This document shows, one piece after another, positions 1 through 7,037 of a stretch of DNA of 27,906 nucleotides (its first letter is position 1; every line of letters starts with the position of its first letter). The notes below the pieces were generated by a model, which did no database searches, was not told where the DNA came from, and worked only from the letters and a program-made list of their open reading frames with translations. The DNA is from a virus, in the IMG/VR virus record IMGVR_UViG_3300006754_002917, positions 1 through 27,906 of that record; one strand, written 5' to 3'. The position numbers and the translations under genes were made by a program.

Positions 1-2274
1 GCAGAAGACCCGGGGCTGAAATTACGATTGCGGTTGGAAGATTATCAGAGAGAACTTGAAGCAAGTAAGAAAGGATTAAAAAGATTTCAAGCAACAGATG
101 ATCAGTTCAGAACAGCAAGGTCAGATGAATTTAGAATTAGAGATGATCTTGATCTAACACAACAAAGGTTGGATGACCTACCAGATCATCCAGATCCTGA
201 TAGACTTAGAGAACTAGAAGATTTAGTGGATGAAGCTAGGGCTTATGTACTGATGGCTCAGGGGGGTGTTGGAGAAGTAGGCGAGGCTGCTGCAAGGGCT
301 TCCGTTGGGAAGACTGCTAAGCAAATGACAGAATACGATGAACTACTTTATCGTGAATTTGTGCAGACACTTGAACGACATATTATGGGAAAAACTGTTA
401 AAGGTGAAGTTGATAGGATTGGTGCAAAGATTAAACCTCCCGGTCAGATTAGAGAGGTACTGTTAGCATTGTTCAAGACTGATAAGACTGGTGCATATAT
501 GGCTGGTAAGGCTTTTGGTGAAGTGATACAGTGGCTACAGACATTTAGATATTCAGCATTGCTTGGAGCAAGAGCAGCATTTCACGCAGTCAATATATTT
601 ACTGCTCCTCAGATTATATGGGGTACATTAGGTGGAAGAGCGGCTGCTGCCTCTCTGTCTCCGCAGAAGATGATGCTGGCTCATAGGGTTTGGCAGGTAG
701 GTAATCCGGCTGTTGGTGGAAAAATACCAAGAGGGGTAAAAACCTTAGGTGCACCTGATAGTGCAAGGCTTGCAATGCAGGATGCTATGGGCAGGAAGTA
801 TACCTATGGTGATATCTGGGAGATGGCAATAGGAACTGGTGGATTGAGATCTCAGACAAGATTAATTCTTGAAGCTGGAGAATTCAAACATATTCTTGAT
901 GATGCTAGATTTGATCAAGGATATAGAAGCTTTGTAAAGGAAGGGATGGCTAGACTATATGGTCCACTTGCTGGTGCGGCTGCTGCTCGGACTGGTGAAG
1001 TGATACATCCATTGACAGCAGGTGCTGCACATTTAGGTGGTGCTGTGGCTCCTGTTCCTCAGAGAATTGGTGGTAAGGTAGTAGGACTAAAGCAGAATCC
1101 TTATGCAAGGTTCTTGGCTAATATGACTGAATACGAAGATCAATACTTTAGATTGACACAGGTGTTACACGCTATAGAAAGAGGTGATGATCCATTTATG
1201 GCAGTAGCTGCTGGTCGTAGATCATTGTTTGATTATGGTTCAATGACTGGTGTAGAGAAGTGGGCAGTACAAAGGTTTATGATGTTCTGGGCTTTCTTCA
1301 GATTGAATATGCTTAATACACTGGGTGTGCTGTTAAGTAATCCTAAGAGGTTTGCTAACATCTATAGAACTACACAGGCTCCGCAGACATTGAGAGAAAA
1401 GAAAGGTAAGGTACCTGAAGGGGTACCATTGATGGGTGGATATGAATTTGGTAATTCGTTTGGTGGATATAATACTGCTGAATTAGATTTCTATTCGCAT
1501 CATTTCCTGCTGACTAGACCGATGATTAGTTATATGGAAGGAGCGGATAAGCAAAGTCATTATACCTTTATGCCTCCAGTTCCGATATTGGATGCAGCGG
1601 TTACAGCGTCAGAGATTATGATGGCTCCTAATTGGGATACAACTATTCAGCCATTTAGAGATTATGTGAATCCTGATTTGAAATTAATACTTGGACAGAA
1701 GTCAAGAATAGAATGGAAGAAAAAGTATGTAGATCCAAAGGATATATATTTGTTTACTGAATCAGGTTGGGGTGATTGGTTCTGGAATACTATGATTAAA
1801 GAGGAACCGACAAGGACACCAGCAGTGGCAGGAGAAGAACACTACGGTGGCTTCAGATACACTTTAAGTGATGAAGGTATGGAAAGGTATTTGTACTTTA
1901 AGAATACACTGGCGCCGTTCCTGACCGTACCCAGCGTTATGGGAACTGATACTATACCGTTGACACATTTAGTTTCTACAAGACTTGGTGCACCAACAGG
2001 AATGTTTGGTAAGCAGTTCGGAGAAGAAGGCGAAGGTGATGTACTTGGATCATTAGGTATTGTTCGTAAGGTTGGTTCAATTCCTGTTACATCTCAGCGA
2101 ACTATGCTTCTCAAAGAATTAGAGAAGAGATTAATACAGATGGAAGAAGAGGCTGGTGTACAAAATCAAGATCTGCAATATCAAGGTATAAATCCAGTGG
2201 AAGCAGAAAGAAATAGAAAGGTACAAGAGATGCAAAGAAAACGAGAAAAGGAGCGTCCTCGTTATCGTGAATGA
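1..2274 (+). CDS. C-terminal part of a giant phage internal (ejection/polyvalent-type) protein, 5' end outside window
   Basis: The frame is open from base 1 (757 codons before the TGA), so the true start lies upstream of the window, or at 25624 if the ends join. The N-terminal part seen here is charged and helical. A more hydrophobic helical region lies near codon 180-200 (YSALLGARAAFHAVNIF), and an aromatic-rich segment near codons 405-440 contains RRSLFDYGSMTG and FMMFWAFFRLN. That segment resembles the large polyvalent protein associated domain LPD38 found in giant phage proteins; this match is from memory and not searched. The C-terminus is strongly charged (RNRKVQEMQRKREKERPR), as in DNA- or membrane-associated ejection proteins. 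It follows the tail and internal-protein genes in gene order, which supports a virion-internal role such as T7 gp16-type ejection. No lysozyme or transglycosylase motif was recognised. Function is inferred mainly from size and position. Confidence 0.6.
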   Translation, partial: AEDPGLKLRLRLEDYQRELEASKKGLKRFQATDDQFRTARSDEFRIRDDLDLTQQRLDDLPDHPDPDRLRELEDLVDEARAYVLMAQGGVGEVGEAAARASVGKTAKQMTEYDELLYREFVQTLERHIMGKTVKGEVDRIGAKIKPPGQIREVLLALFKTDKTGAYMAGKAFGEVIQWLQTFRYSALLGARAAFHAVNIFTAPQIIWGTLGGRAAAASLSPQKMMLAHRVWQVGNPAVGGKIPRGVKTLGAPDSARLAMQDAMGRKYTYGDIWEMAIGTGGLRSQTRLILEAGEFKHILDDARFDQGYRSFVKEGMARLYGPLAGAAAARTGEVIHPLTAGAAHLGGAVAPVPQRIGGKVVGLKQNPYARFLANMTEYEDQYFRLTQVLHAIERGDDPFMAVAAGRRSLFDYGSMTGVEKWAVQRFMMFWAFFRLNMLNTLGVLLSNPKRFANIYRTTQAPQTLREKKGKVPEGVPLMGGYEFGNSFGGYNTAELDFYSHHFLLTRPMISYMEGADKQSHYTFMPPVPILDAAVTASEIMMAPNWDTTIQPFRDYVNPDLKLILGQKSRIEWKKKYVDPKDIYLFTESGWGDWFWNTMIKEEPTRTPAVAGEEHYGGFRYTLSDEGMERYLYFKNTLAPFLTVPSVMGTDTIPLTHLVSTRLGAPTGMFGKQFGEEGEGDVLGSLGIVRKVGSIPVTSQRTMLLKELEKRLIQMEEEAGVQNQDLQYQGINPVEAERNRKVQEMQRKREKERPRYRE

Positions 2275-2287
2275 TTTAACATATTAT

Positions 2288-2299
2288 CCTTATATAAGG
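2288..2299. repeat. 12-bp palindrome CCTTATATAAGG in the gap before the next gene
   Basis: This perfect palindrome lies 13 bases after the stop of the giant protein gene and directly before the strong ribosome binding site of the following gene. It could be a small operator or chance in AT-rich DNA. It is too short and AT-rich to act as a terminator. Confidence 0.3.
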
Positions 2300-2315
2300 T
2301 AGGAGGAGAAGAAGA

Positions 2316-3095
2316 ATGCCTATTGCAAGAACATTTGCTATTACAGCCCCATCAGCACCGGCTACTTGGTCACAAGGTATTGGTAGTGGTCAGGGAGATT
2401 CGGCTTGGAATGAAATAGATCTGGCTGATAATAGCTGGACAAGAACTGCTAATGGTACTACTGTAACTACATTAGCGGTTGACGGATCTAATAAGCATAC
2501 ATTTACTATGACGGCAATTGCTAATAGTGATGCTGATCTGTGTCCGTTAACTGGTGGTAATTTTACTGGAGATACTTGGACTAAAGATCTACAGATGCCA
2601 GACAATTCTCAGATAGTTGGTGATGATAACTGGATCATAGTAATGGAAGCACACATATATGATCCGGGTGCAGATAAGGCAAATATTGGTTTGACCTTCG
2701 GTGTCTGTGCAGATGCTCAAGCTACAGTAATAAATGATAGAGCATTCTTTGGTACACTGGTATACGAGACTGATGCGGCTACAGTTCAGTACGGAGGTGG
2801 TGTACAGTGCAGAGGAGCAATGACAAAGAACAGCAGTACAGCGATTAATCGGGTATATAATGTTTTTACTTTTAGTCAGGGTATAGCAGGTGCTGGATCA
2901 TTCCATACATTCTCAGCGGCTAATGCTACATTGGGTAAGGGAGCAAGGCAGGCGAATTACAATTGGGTTGGGAATCCAAATATAAAGTTATGTGTGCAGG
3001 TAGGTTGTCGTCAGAATAGTGACACCTATGCTGCAGGAAAAAAGATGTTGATCAATATGAGATACAAATTAATTAAGTTGTCAGATCTACCGTAG
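2316..3095 (+). CDS. Beta-rich probable virion surface protein
   Basis: This gene encodes 259 residues and begins after a very strong Shine-Dalgarno site (AGGAGGAG), which fixes the ATG. The protein is rich in Thr, Ser, Gly, Asn and Ala with alternating hydrophobic residues, typical of beta-sandwich or beta-helix phage appendages. No signal peptide, membrane segment or catalytic motif is visible. It sits between the giant internal protein and a second beta-rich protein with an equally strong ribosome binding site, suggesting both are made in quantity. A head or tail fibre, or a carbohydrate-binding accessory protein, is the best guess. I do not recognise the family. Confidence 0.55.
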   Translation: MPIARTFAITAPSAPATWSQGIGSGQGDSAWNEIDLADNSWTRTANGTTVTTLAVDGSNKHTFTMTAIANSDADLCPLTGGNFTGDTWTKDLQMPDNSQIVGDDNWIIVMEAHIYDPGADKANIGLTFGVCADAQATVINDRAFFGTLVYETDAATVQYGGGVQCRGAMTKNSSTAINRVYNVFTFSQGIAGAGSFHTFSAANATLGKGARQANYNWVGNPNIKLCVQVGCRQNSDTYAAGKKMLINMRYKLIKLSDLP

Positions 3096-3107
3096 GAGGA
3101 AGAAGAA

Positions 3108-3542
3108 ATGGGCGCAACAGGAAAATATATACATTGTAGCAGAGATGTTACAACAGGTGCAATTGCTTTAGCGGCTGCATATAATCCCGGATTATATCAT
3201 ACTATTAGATGTAACAGTGGATTGGATACACGGACACAGGGTAACCAAAGGTTATATATGTCAGGTGTACATATTCAATTGGCTGGCTTAGGAGGCGGTG
3301 CAGCTACAGTAACATTTAATCTTAGTGCTGATGCTGCTGGTGATGTTATCATTGTACCAGATACTGCGTGTACAATTACACCGGGGTTGACGACAGTGAC
3401 AGTCGGATTAGGTTCAGCGTTAGTAGATGTAGATTATGTATTAGGTGCAATGGGATGTACTGACAATACACTTTATCTACACGCTAAGATAAATGCTGGT
3501 ACTGCTAATATGACATTGACTGCAATTACTTGGGAAGAATAG
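3108..3542 (+). CDS. Small beta-rich probable virion decoration or fibre protein
   Basis: This gene encodes 144 residues. The start is set by AGGAGG upstream of ATG, 12 bases after the preceding stop. Composition is Gly, Ala, Thr and Val-rich with short beta-strand patterns (for example AATVTFNLSADAAGD), few charges and no membrane segment. It looks like a single jelly-roll or Ig-like beta domain of the kind used in phage decorations and receptor-binding modules. It is co-directional and almost contiguous with the previous beta-rich gene, so the two may form one structure. The family is not recognised. Confidence 0.5.
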   Translation: MGATGKYIHCSRDVTTGAIALAAAYNPGLYHTIRCNSGLDTRTQGNQRLYMSGVHIQLAGLGGGAATVTFNLSADAAGDVIIVPDTACTITPGLTTVTVGLGSALVDVDYVLGAMGCTDNTLYLHAKINAGTANMTLTAITWEE

Positions 3543-3545
3543 GTT

Positions 3546-3773
3546 ATGGAATTTGAAGCATTGGCTGCGTTGATTGCTGGTCCGTGTGGAGGATTAGTTG
3601 TTGCTGTTTATTTTCTCAGGTCTTTTATTGCATTTCAGAAAGATACTATTGCGAAAGTATTGGAAAGTGCAGATGATGATAGGGAATTGTTTAGGTCGGC
3701 TCTTAGTAAGATTGATGTTCGCTTACAGTATCTTGAGAAGTTGGTTGAGAAACAGTGTAGGTGTGATAAGTAA
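3546..3773 (+). CDS. Small membrane protein with coiled-coil tail, holin-like
   Basis: This gene encodes 75 residues and starts three bases after the previous TAG. Residues about 5-28 form one hydrophobic segment (ALAALIAGPCGGLVVAVYFL) that is long enough to span the membrane. The rest is a charged amphipathic helix (KIDVRLQYLEKLVEKQ) ending in a Cys-containing basic tail. This plan of one N-terminal membrane helix plus a cytoplasmic coiled coil matches many small phage holins or spanin-like partners. Its place at the end of the late operon, with short genes, also suits a lysis function. No endolysin is recognisable beside it, so the holin call rests on topology and position only. Confidence 0.45.
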   Translation: MEFEALAALIAGPCGGLVVAVYFLRSFIAFQKDTIAKVLESADDDRELFRSALSKIDVRLQYLEKLVEKQCRCDK

Positions 3774-3774
3774 G

Positions 3775-4026
3775 ATGGGATTCTATGAGAGCGATAGGAT
3801 TCGGCGTAAGCAGAAGTTAGTTAAAAAGATTATTAAGAAGAGGGAAGATATGGGTAAGGCAGAAGAAGTAAGTGTTAGTGTAGCGGACGATCTATTGAGG
3901 TTGCTCTGGAAAGTATTCAAGTATGGCAAAGGTGGTTATACAAAAGAAGAAGCCAGAGATCTCGGAGAAGACCTGCTGGCTCTTGCATTTGAAGTACTTG
4001 AGAAAGCACTAGATAAGGAAGACTAA
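3775..4026 (+). CDS. Small charged helical protein of unknown function
   Basis: This gene encodes 83 residues from the ATG one base after the previous stop, probably by translational coupling. The same frame is open further upstream inside the holin-like gene, but that part reads as an out-of-frame shadow. A second ATG at 3850 has a better Shine-Dalgarno site (GAGGGA) and would give 58 residues. The N-terminus is very basic (RIRRKQKLVKKIIKKR) and the C-terminus is an acidic amphipathic helix. The stop codon overlaps the stop of the convergent gene by three bases, with no visible terminator between them. No family recognised. Confidence 0.5.
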   Translation: MGFYESDRIRRKQKLVKKIIKKREDMGKAEEVSVSVADDLLRLLWKVFKYGKGGYTKEEARDLGEDLLALAFEVLEKALDKED

Positions 4027-4712
4027 GCGATCATAGATCCAGTGATAATCTTAATTACATTGGACTTGCGTTCAGCGTGGATATCTTCAAAGTCGTTGGG
4101 TTGATTATTTTTTAAGTCAGCCCAGTGTCCTTTGTTTAGTATAGTCCAGATGCGTTTGCATTGTGGTACATTCTTGATGGATGGAATGATATGTCCAGTC
4201 CAGTATAAAGTATCCTTGAGAGGGATGATGGATTTGAATCCGTATTCCTCAGCAGTAGGCATATCGCCGTGTGGTACTTTATAGATGAAGCCGGGACAGT
4301 CATTACGATTATCCATATTCTGATGTGCTACACCCATACGACAGTTCATTTGTTCCATCTTTTGAAAACGCTTGTATAGTGTTTTGGCGTGATAGAAATG
4401 AGCAGTATAGTTTTTCATATTGACGAAGCAGATTAGATCTATTAGGTCAATGTTAGTATACCATTGAGGTCGTTTAGATTTCTGATCGTCCTGATAGATT
4501 TCAAATACGAAGTCGCTATAGCCTACTTGGTTCCAGTCTAATGCCTTGACCTCTATGTTCATAGTGGCTCCGGATTTCATTAGTGCTGTAAGATCGTAGG
4601 GGAATATACGATAGTCCATCTTTTGACAAGGATGGTTATGTTCCTCAAATGCTAAGCGTACTGCTTGCTCTGTCCATTCTGCTTTGATTAGGTCTGTGTT
4701 GAAATTTTGCAT
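4023..4712 (-). CDS. PD-(D/E)XK-like nuclease, second gene of leftward operon
   Basis: This gene encodes 229 residues from the ATG at 4712, which has AAGGAG at good spacing. A longer frame from 4751 overlaps the upstream gene and was rejected. The N-terminal half shows a plausible PD-(D/E)XK nuclease core: an early helix with Glu15 (EWTEQAVRLAF), PYD with Asp40, then IEVK with Glu54 and Lys56 after a 13-residue gap. Such folds occur in phage exonucleases, Holliday junction resolvases and restriction-like nucleases; which one applies here is not clear. It could degrade host DNA, process replication intermediates or help recombination. It is co-transcribed with a sigma-like protein. The motif reading is by eye, so the fold is likely but not proven. 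Confidence 0.5.
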   Translation of the reverse strand: MQNFNTDLIKAEWTEQAVRLAFEEHNHPCQKMDYRIFPYDLTALMKSGATMNIEVKALDWNQVGYSDFVFEIYQDDQKSKRPQWYTNIDLIDLICFVNMKNYTAHFYHAKTLYKRFQKMEQMNCRMGVAHQNMDNRNDCPGFIYKVPHGDMPTAEEYGFKSIIPLKDTLYWTGHIIPSIKNVPQCKRIWTILNKGHWADLKNNQPNDFEDIHAERKSNVIKIITGSMIA

Positions 4713-4740
4713 AGTAGTTTTCTCCTTATTGTTATTACTG

Positions 4741-5400
4741 TTATGCAGCATCAGATTCTACTGGTGTAGGTAGTGATGCCTTCAAGGTAAGTCCCTTGAA
4801 TTTGTGGATTAGTTTCCGTTTATGACTGTGGAAAGTTTGTCGTGTAACAATCTTGCCGGGGTAATTCAGAACATATTTGTAATGTTCGTCGTATACGATA
4901 TCGTCCAGTCCAGTCATTGACCGGAAGATAAAGCGTTCTCGTTCTGTTGCGTGATATTCGCAGAAGTCAGAGATAAGTTGATAGATAGATTTGTTTGTCA
5001 TTAGTTCCTCCATATTATCTATTGTACTATAAGTTAGACTATTTGTAAAATCTTTTAGTTTATATTGTAATGTTCGCTTATACCTTTTGGATTGTTTGCG
5101 AAGCTTGTATGAATACCAGTCCCTGAATATCTTGATAGATAATGGTTTGAATTGTTCAATGGGTAGGTCTATAAATTTAGTTAGTGCTCGTTGTTCCTCA
5201 GAATAAAATGCTGCTGAGGTAGAGAGAATAGATCGTTCTAATTTATCTGATGGATTCCAGACACGACAGGTAGCTCTAAAGTATTCAGCCTTCTTGACTT
5301 GATGTGTCATACAGAGAAGAGCGTGAAAGTATGAGGCGATGCCGTTGCGGTCAGTTAATAAGAAATGGATCTTATCGTCGGGTAGTAGTTTGGATTGCAT
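4741..5400 (-). CDS. Putative transcription regulator with sigma region 4-like C-terminus
   Basis: This gene encodes 219 residues, starting at an ATG about 27 bases downstream of the expected transcription start of a good leftward promoter, with a weak AGGA site. Residues about 90-118 are strongly basic and helical. Residues about 151-202 (from ATERERFIFRSMTG to TRQTFHSHKRKLIHKFKG) follow the pattern of sigma70 region 4 or late-activator helix-turn-helix domains, with an extended loop between the helices. It could redirect RNA polymerase or repress promoters in the divergent control region next to it. The gene is followed, 28 bases on, by the nuclease-like gene. The N-terminal half has no recognised domain. 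Homology is weak, so a DNA-binding protein of another type is possible. Confidence 0.4.
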   Translation of the reverse strand: MQSKLLPDDKIHFLLTDRNGIASYFHALLCMTHQVKKAEYFRATCRVWNPSDKLERSILSTSAAFYSEEQRALTKFIDLPIEQFKPLSIKIFRDWYSYKLRKQSKRYKRTLQYKLKDFTNSLTYSTIDNMEELMTNKSIYQLISDFCEYHATERERFIFRSMTGLDDIVYDEHYKYVLNYPGKIVTRQTFHSHKRKLIHKFKGLTLKASLPTPVESDAA

Positions 5401-5434
5401 TGGTAGTAGTTCCTATGTTTTGTACTGTATATAT

Positions 5435-5463
5435 AGTATACCAGATTATTAGTAGATTGTAAA
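5435..5463 (-). promoter_or_regulatory. Sigma70-type promoter of the leftward operon
   Basis: On the minus strand, TTTACA (5463-5458) is separated by exactly 17 bases from TATACT (5440-5435). The predicted transcript starts near 5428, leaving a short leader before the ATG at 5400. The boxes match the bacterial consensus at five of six positions each, so host RNA polymerase should recognise it. Confidence 0.7.
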
Positions 5464-5540
5464 CTATTATTTTTATTATTGTTAATATTTATTGTCCATA
5501 TAGTAAATAGGTATGTACAAAAGAAAATGCCAATTTAATT

Positions 5541-5597
5541 TGAAATAAAATAAAAAAGACCCCGACCCTGAAACTACTACATAAAAGGGAAGGGGTC
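5541..5597 (-). terminator. Leftward intrinsic terminator with no protein gene in front of it
   Basis: Read on the minus strand, GGGGTC (5597-5592) pairs with GACCCC (5563-5558). An inner AGGG/CCCT stem sits across a two-base internal loop, and the apical loop is about 16 bases. The hairpin is followed by TTTTTTATTTTATTT. On the plus strand there is no T tract, so the terminator acts only on leftward transcripts. It isolates the leftward operon promoter from transcription coming from the right. Confidence 0.6.
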
Positions 5598-5749
5598 CGA
5601 AGTCAAAGTCCAGAGCCAAAGGAGAATGGCTAATCCATATGGACGACCTCTAATATATTATACATTGTAAAATGCAGATGATCAAGAAGAATTGAAATAA
5701 ATAAAAATGAAAATAAATTAAAAAAAGTCTTTACAATTTTCTGGGTAAA
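5551..5749 (-). ncRNA. Candidate leftward small RNA of about 200 nt
   Basis: A minus-strand promoter with boxes TTTACC and TATACT at 17-base spacing (5784-5756) is followed about 160 bases later by the terminator hairpin at 5597-5558. No protein gene with a ribosome binding site lies between them. A hydrophobic minus-strand frame from a TTG at 5893 begins upstream of this promoter and so is not fully transcribed from it. The transcript has nested pairing potential (GTCC 5608-5611 with GGAC 5641-5644 and AGCC 5614-5617 with GGCT 5628-5631). Its role is unknown. Control of the divergent genes, antisense to the rightward leader, or replication control are possible. Confidence 0.35.
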
Positions 5750-5797
5750 GCAGTTAGTATAGATGTAGGTAAGGAATTGGTAAACAGACGACCATAT
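5728..5797 (+). repeat. Two-copy regulatory element, copy A
   Basis: This 70-base segment matches 16268-16328 in the same orientation. A 33-base block (5728-5760) is identical at 30 positions, and a 17-base block TAAACAGACGACCATAT (5781-5797) is identical; the spacers are 20 and 11 bases. The left block contains TTTACA and, 19 bases on, TAGTAT, a poor match to a normal sigma70 promoter. The block beginning CTTTAC and ending GTAAAG can form a 6-bp stem. Copy B stands in front of the tail operon, so a phage-controlled promoter or regulator-binding site is the leading idea. Confidence 0.55.
5756..5784 (-). promoter_or_regulatory. Leftward sigma70-type promoter inside copy A
   Basis: On the minus strand, TTTACC (5784-5779) is followed after 17 bases by TATACT (5761-5756). 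Copy B lacks this arrangement because its spacer is nine bases shorter. It would drive leftward transcription starting near 5749 towards the terminator at 5597. Confidence 0.45.
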
Positions 5798-5890
5798 GAG
5801 AATGGATTTCTGAAAGAATAAATACTGAGGAATATAGAATATATTATAGTAGAGACTGAGGGGTGAAAGTTCTGATAGATTATTTCTTAT

Positions 5891-5915
5891 CAAGACCGAA
5901 GGAACTGAGGTCTTG
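5891..5915. repeat. Perfect 7-bp hairpin in the rightward leader region
   Basis: CAAGACC (5891-5897) pairs with GGTCTTG (5909-5915) across an 11-base loop. On the plus strand it is followed by a T-rich but interrupted tail (TTAGTTGTTAGATTATTTAA), so it might be a weak attenuator or end for rightward transcription from copy A, or an operator. Confidence 0.3.
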
Positions 5916-6070
5916 TTAGTTGTTAGATTATTTAATTTGAAAGTTGAAAGTTAGAAGTTAGATTAAAGTGATAGTGTCCTTCAGATTAATTTATTAATAA
6001 AATTATTTATTTAATATTATTGTAATAGAAGATTAAACAAAATGTTATAGTTGGTTATTATATATATAAC

Positions 6071-6097
6071 TGATTGATTGAATGGTTTGATTGATTG
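6071..6097 (+). repeat. Short direct repeat TGATTGATTG, two copies
   Basis: The 10-mer occurs at 6071-6080 and 6088-6097, each made of ATTG-type units, next to an AT-only tract and just before the ribosome binding site of the first rightward gene. It may be a regulator or initiator binding site, or simply low-complexity sequence. Confidence 0.35.
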
Positions 6098-6122
6098 GTT
6101 GAAATAATAAAGGAGAAATAAA

Positions 6123-6557
6123 ATGTCAGTAAGTTATAGAGATTTAGAGAAAGAGAAGAAGAGATTAGAGAGAGAGGAAAGAATATTATTGAAGGAGATT
6201 AATATGAAGAGAGATTATTATGAGATGATGTTTGGTGAGGATAGTAAAGAGGAGAGAGGAAAGTTAGAGGAGATTATAGAAGAGAAGGAGAAGTTATATG
6301 AAAGGAGAGAAGAAAGTATTAGTGAATGGGGAAGTGAGGTAGAAGGAAAGTTGATAAGGGTTAGGACAAAAAGTATTGGCTACTTTGGTGTTGGTGTAAA
6401 GAATGTGAGAGGTAGGATTAAAAGAGGAGAGGTAGTAGTTTGTATGGGTAGTAGGAAGGAGAATGAGAGAAGGTTATTGTGTATGTATAATGGTGGCTTG
6501 GTTAGTATTAGTAAGAAGCAAGTGATTAGAGAATGTGATGTGATTGACGAGGCGTAG
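6123..6557 (+). CDS. Cytosine-depleted early gene: coiled coil plus small basic C-terminal domain, unknown
   Basis: This gene encodes 144 residues, with AAGGAG placed well before the ATG. Residues 1-70 are a highly charged Lys/Glu/Arg coiled coil. Residues 75-144 look like a small beta-barrel (GRIKRGEVVVCMGSRKENER, then NGGLVSISKKQVI), perhaps SH3-like. The gene has only 8 cytosines in 435 bases, and 239 consecutive bases have none, which forces codons to GAG, AAG, AGA, TTA and ATT types. The protein therefore has no Pro or His and almost no Ala, Thr or Gln. It heads the rightward small-gene cluster and is closed by its own terminator. Function unknown; a host-takeover or nucleic-acid-binding protein is a guess. 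Confidence 0.6.
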   Translation: MSVSYRDLEKEKKRLEREERILLKEINMKRDYYEMMFGEDSKEERGKLEEIIEEKEKLYERREESISEWGSEVEGKLIRVRTKSIGYFGVGVKNVRGRIKRGEVVVCMGSRKENERRLLCMYNGGLVSISKKQVIRECDVIDEA

Positions 6558-6571
6558 TAGATAAGAGATAG

Positions 6572-6616
6572 ATCCAGTGGTTGTAATGGCTGCTGGATTT
6601 ATTTTATTTATTTGTA
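6572..6616 (+). terminator. Intrinsic terminator after the first small gene
   Basis: ATCCAG (6572-6577) pairs with CTGGAT (6593-6598), and the stem can extend inward to about 11 bp using several G-U pairs around a GTAAT loop. It is followed by TTATTTTATTTATTTG. It lies 15 bases past the stop codon. Confidence 0.6.
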
Positions 6617-6625
6617 ATAGTAGGG

Positions 6626-6653
6626 TATACAAAAGTAAAGGATATGGTATAAT
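6626..6653 (+). promoter_or_regulatory. Sigma70-type promoter before the second small gene
   Basis: A consensus TATAAT (6648-6653) is preceded after 16 bases by TATACA (6626-6631). Transcription would start near 6660, giving a leader of about 60 bases in which TGAGG (6661-6665) can pair with CCTCA (6691-6695). Its position just after a terminator supports it. Confidence 0.55.
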
Positions 6654-6720
6654 ATATATATGAGGTTAGGGGATAGCTCATTAAATAAATCCTCAGCATT
6701 TTGATAAAGGAGATAAAGAA

Positions 6721-7026
6721 ATGTTAAGAATTCAAGAGAATGTATATATGATGGATGAAGAAGGTAATAAGTTTATGAAGCTTATGGATGCTGAAGAATG
6801 TATTGCCTGTTATTGGGTGAGGGCAGTAATTGGTTTGAAGGATGGTATGGATCAAGTGGTAGGTAATTATTTCTTCAGTAGATTAGAGGATGCAGAAGAT
6901 AAGATGAGAATGATAAGAAGAGGAGAATATGGTATTGATGAGGAAGGAGAAGATGTATTGTTTGGAGATGAAGAGAAGTGGGGTAATGCTTCAGCTTGGA
7001 TTAAGCCTATTAGGGCAATGAGGTAG
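6721..7026 (+). CDS. Small acidic protein, unknown, own promoter and terminator
   Basis: This gene encodes 101 residues; the ATG is fixed by AAGGAG eight to nine bases upstream. The protein is acidic and Met-rich (KMRMIRRGEYGIDEEGEDVL) with two cysteines in ECIAC and no membrane segment. It is monocistronic, with a promoter at 6626-6653 and a clear terminator at 7038, which suggests strong independent expression. It shares the purine-rich, cytosine-poor codon use of its neighbours, though less extremely. No family recognised. Confidence 0.6.
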   Translation: MLRIQENVYMMDEEGNKFMKLMDAEECIACYWVRAVIGLKDGMDQVVGNYFFSRLEDAEDKMRMIRRGEYGIDEEGEDVLFGDEEKWGNASAWIKPIRAMR

Positions 7027-7037
7027 AGATATAATTA

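Larger units (their letters stand above)
5401..6122. other. 722-base control region without a convincing gene; possible origin
   Basis: This is the longest gene-free stretch. It separates the leftward operon from the rightward small genes, and base skew changes across it. It contains the leftward promoter at 5435-5463, a leftward terminator at 5541-5597, copy A of a two-copy element at 5728-5797 with a second leftward promoter, a perfect hairpin at 5891-5915, an almost purely A/T stretch around 5985-6070, and a direct repeat at 6071-6097. A strand-switch point with an AT-rich tract and short repeats is a usual setting for a replication origin, but no recognised initiator site was seen. Confidence 0.5.

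Noticed and set aside
3598-3774. Longer start for the small charged protein inside the holin-like gene
   Set aside because: That part is the out-of-frame translation of the holin-like gene and lacks a ribosome binding site; starts at 3775 or 3850 are better.
4713-4751. Longer N-terminus for the nuclease-like gene
   Set aside because: The extra codons (MLHNSNNNKEK) cover the ribosome binding site AAGGAG of the internal ATG and overlap the preceding gene; the start at 4712 is clearly better.
5601-5650. Possible tRNA or tRNA-like fold in the control region
   Set aside because: Short nested pairings exist, but there is no T-loop GTTCGA-type motif, no anticodon stem and no CCA end in place.
5630-5893. 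Minus-strand frame of 87 codons in the control region
   Set aside because: It starts at a TTG without a ribosome binding site, is a low-complexity Phe/Ile/Leu/Tyr translation of AT-rich DNA, and begins upstream of the likely leftward promoter. The terminator after it keeps a small doubt open.
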